Source: Mycolicibacterium monacense (lineage in GTDB: Bacteria; Actinomycetota; Actinomycetes; Mycobacteriales; Mycobacteriaceae). Taken from it: a stretch of DNA of 64,000 nucleotides. The notes under the pieces are model-generated. The model made no database searches. It was not told the DNA's origin and saw only the letters and a list, made by a program, of their open reading frames with translations. The stretch's first letter is position 1. Each line of letters starts with the position of its first letter. The position numbers were made by a program, and so were the translations under genes. Below, one piece after another: positions 26,683 to 35,501 of the stretch. The stretch covers positions 2,790,001 through 2,854,000 of the forward strand of contig NZ_AP022617.1 in the NCBI RefSeq assembly GCF_010731575.1, read 5' to 3'.

Positions 26683-27609
26683 ATGCGACGGCCGTCGGTG
26701 CTGTTGACGGCCACCGCCGCGAGCGTTGTCGCGGCAGTCGTCGTCTCGGGGTGTGAGGCGCGCGTGTACGGCACGCCGCCCGCGCCCGACGGCCCGCACC
26801 TCACCGTCGTCGCACCTCAGGGGGCCTTGGCGCCGCTTCCGGAGGCTCCGCCAGATCAGCCCCCCGCGGCGTTCACCGGGCTCGACGACCGGGCGCGGAT
26901 GGCCACCGAGGAGGCCGCCGAGGCGGGTGCCGACATCACCTTGGTGGTCGAGGACCGCAACACCGGCCAGATCGTGTCCAACGGCAACAACCGTGGGATC
27001 GCGATCGCCTCGGTGGTGAAACTGTTCATCGCCGACGACCTGTTGCTCAGCGGTGAACCGTTGTCCCCGGAGGACGTCAAGAACTTCCAGTCGATGCTGC
27101 GGTCGTCCGACGACAGTGCGGCCGAGGTCTTCTGGAACCGCGGCGGGGGCAGTGACATCGTCACCCGCGTCGCGCAGCGCTACGGACTGAGCGGCACGCG
27201 TCCGCCCGGCGACGGCCGGTGGTGGAACACCATCAGCACGGCGGCGGACCTGGTCCGCTACTACGACATGCTGCTGTCCGGCGCCGGCGGTCTGCCCCGC
27301 GACAAGGCCGGCATGATCATCGCCAACCTCGCCGCATCGACGCCCGACGGCATCGACGGCACCCAACCCGGCGGGGTGTACCCGCAGCGCTTCGGCATCC
27401 CCGAGGGCCTGTACGCGGTGCCGGTGGCGGTCAAACAGGGCTGGATGTGCTGCGTCGGCTCGGACTGGATGCACCTGTCGACCGGCGTCATCGGTGCGGA
27501 CCGCCGCTACATCGTGGTGATCGGCTCCGACCAGCCGGCCGGGGCCGCCGAAGCCCGCGCCACCATCACCCAGGCGGTCAAGACGTTGTTCCCGGGCGGC
27601 CGGATCTAG
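26683..27609 (+). CDS. lppW: Lipoprotein LppW, beta-lactamase-fold
   Basis: 308-residue lipoprotein. Signal peptide with lipobox VSGC (Cys at about residue 23), a Pro-rich linker, then a serine-hydrolase-like domain: [12 protein letters not shown] contains an S-x-V-K-type SxxK (IASVVK), and [11 protein letters not shown] occupies the SDN-like position. The KTG element is represented by [10 protein letters not shown]. LppW has been annotated in M. tuberculosis (Rv2905) at the same spot between rplS and trmD. Role unknown; it may bind peptidoglycan peptides. AAAAGGAGAG precedes the ATG. The stop shares a CTAG with the convergent trmD stop. Confidence 0.88.
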   Translation: MRRPSVLLTATAASVVAAVVVSGCEARVYGTPPAPDGPHLTVVAPQGALAPLPEAPPDQPPAAFTGLDDRARMATEEAAEAGADITLVVEDRNTGQIVSNGNNRGIAIASVVKLFIADDLLLSGEPLSPEDVKNFQSMLRSSDDSAAEVFWNRGGGSDIVTRVAQRYGLSGTRPPGDGRWWNTISTAADLVRYYDMLLSGAGGLPRDKAGMIIANLAASTPDGIDGTQPGGVYPQRFGIPEGLYAVPVAVKQGWMCCVGSDWMHLSTGVIGADRRYIVVIGSDQPAGAAEARATITQAVKTLFPGGRI

Positions 27610-28289
27610 TTGTCGCCCAACAGGTCCGGGCGCCTGTCCCGGGTCCGGGTGAGCGCCTGCTCGTGCCGCCAGGCCGCGACCTTCGCGTGATCACCGGACA
27701 GCAGCACGGCGGGTACGTCCAGCCCGCGCCAACTCGGCGGCCGCGTGTAACTCGGCCCCTCGAGCAGGCCCGCGGAGTGCGAGTCGTCGGCGTGTGAGGC
27801 GGGGTTGCCGAGCACCTCCGGCAGCAACCGCACGACCGCCTCGACCATCACCAGCGTCGCGGATTCGCCGCCGTTGAGCACGTAATCGCCGATCGAGACC
27901 TCCGCCACACGCATCCGCCGGGCGGCGTCGTCGACGACCCGCTGATCGATGCCCTCGTAGCGCCCGCAGGCGAACACCAGATGCCGTTCGGTGCTCCACC
28001 GCGCAGCGGTGGCCTGATCGAAGAGCCGCCCCGCCGGGGTCGGCACCACCAGCAGCGTGTCGTCGGTGCAGACGTCGTCGAGTGCGGCACCCCACACCGG
28101 CGCCTTCATCACCATCCCCGGCCCGCCGCCGTAGGGCGCATCGTCGACCGAACGGTGCACATCGTGGGTCCACGCGCGCAGGTCGTGGACCCCGAGTTGG
28201 ATGCGGCCGGACTCGATCGCCTTGCCGGGCAACGATTCTCGAAGCGGATCGAGGTAGCGCGGGAAGATCGTGATGACGTCAATTCGCAC
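27606..28289 (-). CDS. trmD: tRNA (guanine-N1)-methyltransferase TrmD
   Basis: Adds the m1G37 methyl group to tRNAs with G36, using SAM bound in a trefoil knot; prevents +1 frameshifting. The 227-residue protein has the knot segments [12 protein letters not shown] and [11 protein letters not shown], and the C-terminal domain with [16 protein letters not shown]. The GTG at 28289 is chosen since it gives [21 protein letters not shown], the usual start. A GTG at 28307 that overlaps the rimM stop by 4 nt is an alternative and would add six residues. Confidence 0.95.
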   Translation of the reverse strand: MRIDVITIFPRYLDPLRESLPGKAIESGRIQLGVHDLRAWTHDVHRSVDDAPYGGGPGMVMKAPVWGAALDDVCTDDTLLVVPTPAGRLFDQATAARWSTERHLVFACGRYEGIDQRVVDDAARRMRVAEVSIGDYVLNGGESATLVMVEAVVRLLPEVLGNPASHADDSHSAGLLEGPSYTRPPSWRGLDVPAVLLSGDHAKVAAWRHEQALTRTRDRRPDLLGDN

Positions 28290-28303
28290 AGGCGCGCATC
28301 CCG

Positions 28304-28825
28304 TCACTCCAGGTCCAGCAGACCCTCGGGCGGATCGATCTCCACCAGGCCGTCGGCCAGTGACACCCGCGGCACGATCGCGGTGACGAACGGCACGAGA
28401 ATCTCGGCGCCCTCGGGCGTCTTCACCGACAGCAGTTCGCCGGCCGCGGTGTGCAGCACCTCGGCCACCGTGCCGACGTCCACCCCGTCGACGGTCCGCA
28501 CGAGCAGCCCTTCGAGTTGGTGGTCGTAATACTCGTCGGGCTCCTCGATGGGCGGCAGATCCGCGCTGTCGACGAGGAACACCGTCCCGCGCAGGGCGTC
28601 GGCGGCGGTCCGGTCGGCCACCCCGTCGAGGCGCAGCAGCAACCGACCGCCGTGCGGGCGAACGGATTCGACGACGAACGCACGTTCGGCGCCACCCCTG
28701 GGGGCCCGGCCGCGCAACCGCGCGCCCGGCACGAACCGGGCGTCGGGGTCGTCGGTGCGGACCTCGACGACCAGTTCACCGGTGACGCCGTGCGCCTTGG
28801 CGACCCGCCCGATTACGAGGTCCAT
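28304..28825 (-). CDS. rimM: Ribosome maturation factor RimM
   Basis: 173-residue 30S maturation factor that binds S19 near the 3' domain of 16S rRNA. Two beta-barrel parts are visible: the RimM N-domain ([20 protein letters not shown]) and the PRC-barrel C-domain ([11 protein letters not shown], then [13 protein letters not shown]). The ATG at 28825 follows the KH-protein gene by 16 nt. It lies in the rpsP-KH-rimM-trmD operon, as in most bacteria. Confidence 0.95.
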   Translation of the reverse strand: MDLVIGRVAKAHGVTGELVVEVRTDDPDARFVPGARLRGRAPRGGAERAFVVESVRPHGGRLLLRLDGVADRTAADALRGTVFLVDSADLPPIEEPDEYYDHQLEGLLVRTVDGVDVGTVAEVLHTAAGELLSVKTPEGAEILVPFVTAIVPRVSLADGLVEIDPPEGLLDLE

Positions 28826-28841
28826 GAACGGTGTTCGTCCG

Positions 28842-29084
28842 CTACTGGTCGGTGTCCACCACGTCGACGCGGATACCCCGACCGCCGATACCGGCGACCA
28901 GGGTGCGCAGCGCCGTCGCAGTGCGACCGCCGCGACCGATGACCTTGCCGAGATCCTCGGGATGCACATGCACCTCGACTGTCCGCCCGCGCCGGTTGGT
29001 CACCATGTCCACCCGCACATCGTCGGGATTGTCCACGATTCCGCGGACGAGGTGTTCGACTGCGTCGACGACGACTGAGCTCAC
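28842..29084 (-). CDS. KH-domain RNA-binding protein (KhpA/Rv2908c-like)
   Basis: 80-residue single KH domain. The RNA-binding GxxG loop is [12 protein letters not shown], preceded by the [12 protein letters not shown] strand-helix. It matches the small KhpA group encoded between rpsP and rimM, which bind sRNAs or mRNAs in Gram-positive bacteria. It is 8 nt downstream of rpsP. The mycobacterial target is unknown. Confidence 0.92.
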   Translation of the reverse strand: MSSVVVDAVEHLVRGIVDNPDDVRVDMVTNRRGRTVEVHVHPEDLGKVIGRGGRTATALRTLVAGIGGRGIRVDVVDTDQ

Positions 29085-29092
29085 GGTGACGC

Positions 29093-29599
29093 TCAGCCTT
29101 CAGTGGCGCCGGCGACCGTGGCGTCTTCGCCCTCAGCGGCGGGCTCGGACTTGTCCGCGTTGCCCGCGGGATCAGCGGTCGCCTCGATGTCGGAAGCCGC
29201 CTTCTTGGCGGGGGCCTTCTTCTTCTTGGGCTGGGTGGCCTCATTGCTGGGCCCGCCCTCGGCCTCGGCCAGCGCTGCGTTGAACAGGTCGAGCTTGCTG
29301 GGCTTGGGCTCCTTGACCTTCAGCGTGCCCTCCGCGCCGGGCAGACCCTTGAACTTCTGCCAGTCGCCGGTGATCTTGAGCAGCTGGAGGACGGGTTCGG
29401 TGGGCTGGGCGCCGACACCGAGCCAGTACTGGGCCCGCTCCGAGTTGAGCTCGATCAGGCTCGGCTCTTCCTTCGGGTGGTAACGGCCGATGACCTCGAT
29501 CGAGCGACCATCGCGGCGGGTGCGCGCGTCGGCGACGACGATGCGGTACTGGGGGTTGCGGATCTTGCCCAAACGGGTCAGCTTGATCTTGACAGCCAT
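29093..29599 (-). CDS. rpsP: 30S ribosomal protein S16
   Basis: S16, an early-assembling small-subunit protein. The first ~100 residues are the S16 core ([21 protein letters not shown], then [13 protein letters not shown]). The remaining ~65 residues are a Lys-rich then acidic, low-complexity tail ([13 protein letters not shown], later [12 protein letters not shown]) characteristic of mycobacterial S16. The ATG at 29599 has GAGGAGAA upstream. It heads the rpsP-KH-rimM-trmD operon behind a promoter shared in form with rplS. Confidence 0.96.
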
Positions 29600-29723
29600 G
29601 GGTGTTGCGATTCTCCTCAGGGGTTGCCACGCTGCAATTCGGCGAGCGGGCGGATTGCCCGATCCGGTTTTGCCTCGCGTGTGTGACCACCGCGCGGCCG
29701 GAGTCGCGGGCGGACAGCGGTCC

Positions 29724-29754
29724 ATTGTGCCAGACCAGCGGGTCCGCTCGGAAA
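29724..29754 (-). promoter_or_regulatory. rpsP promoter, twin of the rplS promoter
   Basis: TTTCCG (29749-29754) and CACAAT (29724-29729), 19 nt apart, on the minus strand, with GCGATTTC just upstream and GTCTGG before the -10. Leader to rpsP about 115 nt. Confidence 0.55.
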
Positions 29755-29779
29755 TCGCTCGGCCCGGCACACTGGTGCC

Positions 29780-30418
29780 ATGTCTATACGTCAGCGACTC
29801 CTCACCACCGTGGCCGGACAGCTCGGCCACCCGCACGGGCGCCTCGGCGGCGTCGTCGCCGGAGCCCTGAACCGAGGTAACGGCCAGGCGATCGCGACGG
29901 CGGTGGCCGCCGCGCAGGTGCCTGCCGGCGGGGTCGCCGCCGATGTCGGCTTCGGGGGCGGCGCGGGCCTGCGCCTGCTCGTCGACGCCGTCGGCACCGG
30001 CGGCACGGTGCACGGTGTCGAGGTCTCCGACGACATGCTGGACCGGGCGCGGCGACAGTTCCGCAGCGACATCGACAGCGGCCGGCTCCGACTGGCACAG
30101 GGTTCGCTGACCGCGATGCCGTTCGGCGACGCCACCCTCGACGCGGTGATCACCGTCAACACCGTGTACTTCGTCGACGATCTGGACGCGGTGTGCACCG
30201 AACTCGCGCGGACACTGCGCCCCGGCGGCCGGGCCGCCATCGGCGTGGGCGATCCGGAGGCGATGCGCCGGCTGCCCGTGACGCCGTACGGCTTCCGGCT
30301 GCGTCCGGTCGCCGACATCGTCGCCGCGCTGGAACGGGCCGGGTTGACGGTCACCGTGGAGAGCCGCGCCGACGGCCGCCTCCCCCGCCACACGATCACC
30401 GCCCAGCGCGGGGCGTGA
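29780..30418 (+). CDS. Class I SAM-dependent methyltransferase
   Basis: 212 residues. The SAM-binding motif I is [11 protein letters not shown], the acidic residue of motif II is in GVEVSDDML, and motif IV is [16 protein letters not shown]. This is the UbiE/Methyltransf_11 type that acts on small molecules. A helical N-terminal part (1-45) carries a GHPHGRLGG patch. The substrate is not predictable. CACACT, a -10 candidate, lies 7 nt before the ATG, so the mRNA may be leaderless. It is divergent from rpsP. The stop sits at the edge of a palindromic element (30425-30502). Confidence 0.82.
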
Positions 30419-30424
30419 GCGATT

Positions 30425-30502
30425 TCGAGTGTGCCCTCACGGCGCCGAGTGTGAGCTGAGGGCGGCATTCAGCGCCGAATCTCGCCGTGACGTCACACTC
30501 GA
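30425..30502. repeat. Imperfect long palindrome after the methyltransferase gene
   Basis: Arms TCGAGTGTG (30425-30433) and CACACTCGA (30494-30502) pair outside a 4-nt internal loop; CACGGCG (30438-30444) and CGCCGTG (30483-30489) pair inside it. It is flanked on the left by GAGCGATTTCG, the same core as the element at 2679. It separates two convergent genes and could serve as a bidirectional terminator. Confidence 0.65.
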
Positions 30503-30517
30503 CGCGGTGGGCGTGGC

Positions 30518-30955
30518 TCACACCAGCTTGTCGAAGCACTTCTCCTCGACGCGCCGCGTCATCCGCCAGCCCTCGGCGGTGCGGACGAACTCGTCGACGT
30601 ACCAGATGCCGACGAAGTAGACCTGCTCACCCATCACCATCGGGTTGAAGCAGATCGCACGCGACGTCGCGGTGTCACCGGACACCCGGACGTCGAAATT
30701 GCCCACCAGGTGGGAGTAGGCCGGGAAGTTGGGCAACACCTCGGCCAGCCACTTCTTCACCTCGGGGTAGGAACCGTCCACCCCGCCGGTGGCCCGGTAG
30801 TCGATATAGGCGTCCGGGGTGAACACCCGGTCGAGGTCGTCGAACCGGCGCTGGTCGATGGCCGAGGAGTAGTCGACCATCAGCTGCTGGATCTCCAGCC
30901 GGTCCGAGATTTCCGCCAGGCTCAACATGGCTCGATTGAACACGATTAGGCTCAC
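30518..30955 (-). CDS. SnoaL/NTF2-like protein (Rv2910c-like)
   Basis: 145 residues with the cone-shaped SnoaL-like fold: EISDRLEIQQLMVDYSSAIDQRRFDDLDRVFTPDAYIDY at the start (helices), then a beta-sheet ending GWRMTRRVEEKCF. The Tyr/Asp pair in the first helices is shared with dehydratase-like members, but activity is unknown. The M. tuberculosis counterpart Rv2910c is of similar length. The start is uncertain: GTG at 30955 gives the longer form; ATG at 30928 begins MLSLAEISDRL. The longer start nearly touches the dacB2 ATG. Confidence 0.8.
   Translation of the reverse strand: MSLIVFNRAMLSLAEISDRLEIQQLMVDYSSAIDQRRFDDLDRVFTPDAYIDYRATGGVDGSYPEVKKWLAEVLPNFPAYSHLVGNFDVRVSGDTATSRAICFNPMVMGEQVYFVGIWYVDEFVRTAEGWRMTRRVEEKCFDKLV
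30947..30952 (+). promoter_or_regulatory. -10 element of the first dacB2-type gene
   Basis: TAGGCT within ATTAGGCT, ending 8 nt before the ATG at 30961, so the transcript is likely leaderless or nearly so. Confidence 0.45.
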
Positions 30956-30960
30956 CCGCC

Positions 30961-31836
30961 ATGGGGAGGCTCGTCAGTCTGTTCGCAATCGTCCTGGCCG
31001 CACTCGGCGTCGTCGCCGCGCCCGTCGCCGCCGCCGACATCGACATCCAGCCGGTGGGGTCGGTACCGATCCCCGCCGGTCCGGCGGAGGCGTGGATCGT
31101 GGCGGACATGGACACCGGTCAGGTGCTGGCCGGCCGCAACGACACCACGCGTTACGCCCCCGCGAGCACGATCAAGACACTGCTGGCGCAGGTGGTGCTC
31201 GACGAGGTGCCGCTGGACACGACGATCGCCGCCGAGGAGGCCGACACCAGGGTGGAGTGCAACTGCGCCGGGGTGGCGCCCGGCCACGTCTACACGGCCC
31301 GCCAACTGCTCGAGGCGCTGCTGCTGGTGTCGGGCAATGACGCCGCCAACACCCTGGCTCGCATGCTCGGCGGCATGGACTCCGCCGTGGCGAAGATGAA
31401 CGCCAAGGCCGCCCAACTGGGCGCCCACGGCACCAACGTGGTGACTCCGTCCGGCCTGGACGGACCCGGGATGCCGTTCTGGTCCACCGCCCACGATCTG
31501 GCGGTGATCTTCCGGGCGGCGATGGCCAACCCGGTGTTCGTGCAGATCACCGCGATGCCGTCGACGGTCTTCCCGACCAAGGCCGGGGAGGCCGTCCTGG
31601 TCAACCAGAACGAGCTGCTGCACCGCTACCCCGGCGCCATCGGCGGCAAGACGGGGTTCACCGACATCGCCCGCAAGACCTTCGTCGGCGCGGCGCAGCG
31701 CGACGGCCGACGGTTGGTGGTCGTGCTGATGCACGGGCTGGTCAAAGAGGGCGGCCCCACCTACTGGGATCAGGCGGCCGGCCTGCTCGACTGGGGCTTC
31801 GGGCTCGACCGCGGCGCGAGCGTCGGAACCCTGTAG
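30961..31836 (+). CDS. dacB2: D-alanyl-D-alanine carboxypeptidase DacB2
   Basis: Exported DD-carboxypeptidase (291 aa) that trims the terminal D-Ala of peptidoglycan stem peptides. Signal peptide at 1-25 (APVAAA). Motif 1 STIK at S69-K72, motif 2 SGN at S124-N126 and motif 3 GKTGFT are all present. The typical S11-family second domain is lacking, as in M. tuberculosis DacB2 (Rv2911). ATG start with no Shine-Dalgarno; a -10 element close ahead suggests a leaderless mRNA. A second homologous gene follows 82 nt downstream. Confidence 0.92.
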   Translation: MGRLVSLFAIVLAALGVVAAPVAAADIDIQPVGSVPIPAGPAEAWIVADMDTGQVLAGRNDTTRYAPASTIKTLLAQVVLDEVPLDTTIAAEEADTRVECNCAGVAPGHVYTARQLLEALLLVSGNDAANTLARMLGGMDSAVAKMNAKAAQLGAHGTNVVTPSGLDGPGMPFWSTAHDLAVIFRAAMANPVFVQITAMPSTVFPTKAGEAVLVNQNELLHRYPGAIGGKTGFTDIARKTFVGAAQRDGRRLVVVLMHGLVKEGGPTYWDQAAGLLDWGFGLDRGASVGTL

Positions 31837-31840
31837 CGCC

Positions 31841-31859
31841 TGACACAAACAGAGTGTCA
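31841..31859. repeat. TGACAC-N7-GTGTCA inverted repeat between the dacB2 pair
   Basis: Perfect 6-bp arms (31841-31846, 31854-31859) four bases after the dacB2 stop and about 45 nt before the -10 of the second copy. Could be a weak terminator or, given the symmetric 19-bp form, a repressor operator. No U-run follows. Confidence 0.4.
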
Positions 31860-31904
31860 TTGAGCTGCAACGGTTTCGAGACCGATCCGAGGCGTAAGCG
31901 CCGT

Positions 31905-31910
31905 TAGGCT
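31905..31910 (+). promoter_or_regulatory. -10 element of the second dacB2-type gene
   Basis: TAGGCT in GTTAGGCT, ending 8 nt before the GTG at 31919; same hexamer and same distance as for the first copy, indicating a leaderless mRNA. Confidence 0.45.
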
Positions 31911-31918
31911 CTGGCGCC

Positions 31919-32773
31919 GTGGCCTGTTCGCGTTCGCGTCGGTGGTCGCGGACGTTCATCGCGGGATGCGCGCTCGCGATGACCATGTCGTCGGTCGGCG
32001 TGGTGACGCGAACGCCTGCCGCGCTCGCCCAACCGCAACCGGCGGGCGCCGTCGCGCTGCCCGAGGGACCGGCGCAGGCGTGGCTGCTCGCCGACCTCGA
32101 TTCGGGCCGAGTCCTGGCCAGCCGCAACCCCTATGAACCCCACGCCCCCGCGAGCACGATCAAGGTGCTGCTCGCCATGGTGGTGCTCGACCACCTCTCC
32201 CCCGACAACTTCGCCAGAGCCAACAGATCCCACACCGAGGTCGAGTGTTCCTGCGTCGGGCTCACCCCGGGCCAGCCCTACACCACCCGCCAGCTGCTCT
32301 CGGCGCTGCTCATGGTGTCGGGCAACGACGCCGCCAACATGCTCGCCGACATGCTGGGCGGCCAGCGCGCCGCGGTCGCGGCGATGAACCGCAAGGCCGC
32401 CCTCGTCGGCGCCAAGTCGACCAGGGCATCGTCACCGTCGGGCCTCGACGGGCCCGGCTGGGAGTCGATCACCACCCCGCACGATCTGGCCGTGATGTTG
32501 CGGGCAGCGCTGAACTATCCGCTGATCGCGCAGATCATGCGGTCACCGACGGCGCCGTTCCCCGGCAAGACCCTCACGAACCAGAACGAACTCCTGAGCC
32601 GCTACCCGGGCGACATCGCCGGTAAGACCGGCTTCACGAACCTGGCCCGCAAGACCTATGTCGGTGCGGCGCAACGCGGCAACCGCCGCCTCGCGGTCGT
32701 GCAGATGTACGGCACCGGCGACCTCTACGGTCAGGCCATCGGGTTGTTCGACTACGGCTTCAGCCAGCCCTAG
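31919..32773 (+). CDS. Second D-alanyl-D-alanine carboxypeptidase, DacB2 paralogue
   Basis: 284 residues with the same architecture as the preceding gene: signal peptide with a positively charged start (to about residue 38), STIK at S79-K82, SGN in LLMVSGNDAAN and KTG in IAGKTGFTNLARKTY. The two proteins align through their length (for example HAPASTIK versus YAPASTIK, NQNELL in both), consistent with a tandem duplication. The GTG start lies 8 nt after a -10 element. In M. tuberculosis this place holds Rv2912c-Rv2914c (pknI) instead. The stop overlaps the convergent amidohydrolase stop by CTAG. Confidence 0.9.
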   Translation: MACSRSRRWSRTFIAGCALAMTMSSVGVVTRTPAALAQPQPAGAVALPEGPAQAWLLADLDSGRVLASRNPYEPHAPASTIKVLLAMVVLDHLSPDNFARANRSHTEVECSCVGLTPGQPYTTRQLLSALLMVSGNDAANMLADMLGGQRAAVAAMNRKAALVGAKSTRASSPSGLDGPGWESITTPHDLAVMLRAALNYPLIAQIMRSPTAPFPGKTLTNQNELLSRYPGDIAGKTGFTNLARKTYVGAAQRGNRRLAVVQMYGTGDLYGQAIGLFDYGFSQP

Positions 32774-33876
32774 AAGACCCGGCCCCGCAGGATGACCAGC
32801 CCCGGCTCGTTGACCACCGCGGAGCCGAGGCGCGGATCCTCGTCGTAACACACCAGATCGGCGGGGGCGCCGTCGACCAGCCCCGGCCGGCCCAGCCAGG
32901 TGCGCGCATCCCAGCACGCCGCGCCCAACGCATCCGTCGCGCTCATCCCGATGCCCCGCAGCGCGTCGATCTCGTCGCCGATGCGCCCGTGGGCGATCGT
33001 GCTGCCGGCGTCGGTGCCGGCGTAGATCGGCACACCGGCCTCCCGCGCGGCCGCCACGCGCGCATAGCTGCGCTGGTAGAGGTCGCGCATGTGGGCGGCG
33101 TAGGTCGGGTACTTGGCCGCCTGGTCGGCGATCCCGGGAAAGTTCTCGAGGTTGATCAGCGTCGGCACCAGCGCGGTCCCACGCTCGACCATCAACTCGA
33201 TCGTGTCGTCGGTCAGGCCGGTGCCGTGCTCGATGCAATCGATCCCGGCGTTGATCAGACCGGGCAGCGCGTCCTCGCCGAAGACGTGCGCGGTCACCCG
33301 GGCGCCGTTGGCATGGGCGGCCGCGATGGCCTGTTCGAGAATCTCGTCGTCCCACAGCGGCGCCAGGTCGCCGATCGACCGGTCGATCCAGTCGCCGACC
33401 AGCTTCACCCAGCCGTCACCGCGGCGGGCCTGCTCGGCGACGATGCCGGGGAGCTGCGATTCGTCCTCGACGTCGACCGCGTAGCCGGCGAGGTAACGCT
33501 TGGGCTTGGCCACGTGCCGGCCGGCGCGGATGATCCGCGGCAGGTCGTCGCGGTCGTCGAGGCTGCGGGTGTCGGTGGGCGACCCGCAGTCACGCAGCAG
33601 CAACGCGCCGACGGCCCGTTCGGTCTCGGCCTGCGCGGCCGCCTCGTCGATGCCGACCGCACCCCCGGGCACCGGTCCGAGCCCGACATGGCAGTGCGCG
33701 TCGACCAGGCCGGGCACGATCCAACCACCGTCCCAGACCGTCTCGGCGCCGCGCACCGGTTCGGACCGCAGCACCCCGCGGGACCTACCGTCTTCGGCCG
33801 AGCCCTCATCGACCACCCACCACTCGACCGGCTGCCCGTCGGGCAGACCGCGGCCGCGCACGTGCAGTGCGGGCAT
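32770..33876 (-). CDS. Metal-dependent amidohydrolase (Rv2915c-like)
   Basis: 368-residue TIM-barrel amidohydrolase. Metal ligands: HxH in DAHCHVGLG, His in VTAHVFGED, His in DCIEHGTGL, Asp in YAGTDAGSTI. The KLVGDWID lysine may be the carbamylated bridging residue seen in related prolidase-like enzymes (inference). The substrate is unknown. It begins one base into the ffh stop (TGATG), so it is cotranslated with ffh. Confidence 0.88.
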   Translation of the reverse strand: MPALHVRGRGLPDGQPVEWWVVDEGSAEDGRSRGVLRSEPVRGAETVWDGGWIVPGLVDAHCHVGLGPVPGGAVGIDEAAAQAETERAVGALLLRDCGSPTDTRSLDDRDDLPRIIRAGRHVAKPKRYLAGYAVDVEDESQLPGIVAEQARRGDGWVKLVGDWIDRSIGDLAPLWDDEILEQAIAAAHANGARVTAHVFGEDALPGLINAGIDCIEHGTGLTDDTIELMVERGTALVPTLINLENFPGIADQAAKYPTYAAHMRDLYQRSYARVAAAREAGVPIYAGTDAGSTIAHGRIGDEIDALRGIGMSATDALGAACWDARTWLGRPGLVDGAPADLVCYDEDPRLGSAVVNEPGLVILRGRVF

Positions 33877-35447
33877 CAGTTCTTGGGGAACTTCAGCTTG
33901 CTCAGGTCGAAATCGGCCAGCCCGGGTGGGAGCTCGTCGAGCCCCTTCGGCATGTTGGACAGGTCGGGGAACCCGGCGGGCATGCCCGGCATACCCGCAC
34001 CGAGCGGGTTGCGGTTCTTCGGCGGCGTCGGGCCCCGTCCGGCCTTCTTCCCCTTCTTGCCCTTGCCCTTGGCGTTCTTGCGGGTGTTCTTGCCACGCCC
34101 GAACGGCATGCCCATCTGGCCCGCCATCTGCGACATCATCTTGCGGGCCTCGAAGAACCGGTCGACGAGCTGGTTGACCTCCGACACGCTCACGCCCGAA
34201 CCGTTGGCGATCCGCAACCGCCGGGAGGCGTTGATGATCTTCGGATCGGCGCGTTCGGCCGGTGTCATACCGCGGATGATCGCCTGCACCCGGTCGAGTT
34301 GGCTGTCGTCGACGGCGGCGAGGGCGTCCTTCATCTGGCCCGCGCCGGGGAGCATGCCCAGCAGGTTGCCGATGGGGCCCATCTTGCGGATGGCCAGCAT
34401 CTGCTCGAGGAAGTCCTCGAGGGTGAGCTCGCCGCTGCCGATCTTGGCCGCGGTCGCCTCGGCCTGCTCGGCGTCGAAGTGCTGCTCGGCCGCCTCGATG
34501 AGCGACAGCACGTCGCCCATGCCGAGGATGCGGCTGGCCATCCGGTCGGGGTGGAAGACGTCGAAGTCCTCGAGCTTCTCACCGCTGGACGCGAACAGGA
34601 TCGGCACGCCGGTGACCTCGCGGACCGACAGCGCGGCACCGCCACGGGCGTCACCGTCGAGTTTGGTCAGCACGACGCCGGTGAACCCGACACCCTCGCG
34701 GAACGCCTCGGCGGTGGTGACCGCGTCCTGGCCGATCATCGCGTCGAGGACGAACAGCACCTCGTCGGGGTCGACGGCGTCGCGGATCGCGGCCGCCTGA
34801 TTCATCAGCTCCTCGTCGATGCCCAGGCGGCCCGCCGTGTCGACGACGACGACGTCGAAGTGTTTGGCCTTCGCTTCGGCGAGGCCCGCCGCGGCGACCG
34901 CGACCGGGTCGGCGGTGCCCTTCACCTCCGGTGCGCCGGGCGCGGTGCCGGGGTGCGGTGCGAACACCGACACACCCGCGCGCTCGCCGACGATCTGAAG
35001 CTGGTTCACCGCACCGGGACGCTGCAGGTCGCAGGCCACCAGCAGCGGGGTGTGGCCCTGACCGCGCAGCCACTTCGCGAGCTTTCCGGCCAGCGTCGTC
35101 TTACCGGAACCCTGCAGGCCGGCGAGCATGATGACCGTCGGCGGGGTCTTGGCGAACACCAGCGGGCGGGTCTCCCCGCCGAGGATGCCGATGAGCTCCT
35201 CGTTGACGATCTTGACGACCTGCTGGGCGGGGTTCAGCGCGGCCGAGACCTCGGCGCCCTTGGCGCGTTCCTTGATGCGCGCGACGAACGCACGCACCAC
35301 GGGCAGGGAGACGTCGGCCTCCAGCAGCGCCAGCCGGATCTCCCGGGCAGTCGCGTCGATGTCGGCGTCGGTCAACCGGCCTTTGTTGCGCAGCCCCTGC
35401 AGGGCACCGGTCAACCGGTCGGACAAGGATTCGAACACGGTGTCCAC
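33876..35447 (-). CDS. ffh: Signal recognition particle protein Ffh
   Basis: GTPase of the SRP (523 aa) that recognises signal sequences and hands ribosomes to FtsY. N domain (1-85); G domain with GLQGSGKTTLAGKLA, DTAGRLGIDEELM and TKLDGDARGG; M domain (about 300-440) with the RNA-binding RIANGSGVSVSEVNQL. A basic stretch (FGRGKNTRKNAKGKGKKGKK) is followed by a Pro/Met/Gly-rich tail ending LSKLKFPKN, characteristic of actinobacteria. Start GTG. Followed by a one-base overlap with the amidohydrolase gene. Confidence 0.96.
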   Translation of the reverse strand: MDTVFESLSDRLTGALQGLRNKGRLTDADIDATAREIRLALLEADVSLPVVRAFVARIKERAKGAEVSAALNPAQQVVKIVNEELIGILGGETRPLVFAKTPPTVIMLAGLQGSGKTTLAGKLAKWLRGQGHTPLLVACDLQRPGAVNQLQIVGERAGVSVFAPHPGTAPGAPEVKGTADPVAVAAAGLAEAKAKHFDVVVVDTAGRLGIDEELMNQAAAIRDAVDPDEVLFVLDAMIGQDAVTTAEAFREGVGFTGVVLTKLDGDARGGAALSVREVTGVPILFASSGEKLEDFDVFHPDRMASRILGMGDVLSLIEAAEQHFDAEQAEATAAKIGSGELTLEDFLEQMLAIRKMGPIGNLLGMLPGAGQMKDALAAVDDSQLDRVQAIIRGMTPAERADPKIINASRRLRIANGSGVSVSEVNQLVDRFFEARKMMSQMAGQMGMPFGRGKNTRKNAKGKGKKGKKAGRGPTPPKNRNPLGAGMPGMPAGFPDLSNMPKGLDELPPGLADFDLSKLKFPKN

Positions 35448-35501
35448 CTTAACGGTCGAGCTCCACTTCCCACCCGGGCGGCGCTCGGCCGCCCGGCCCG
35501 C

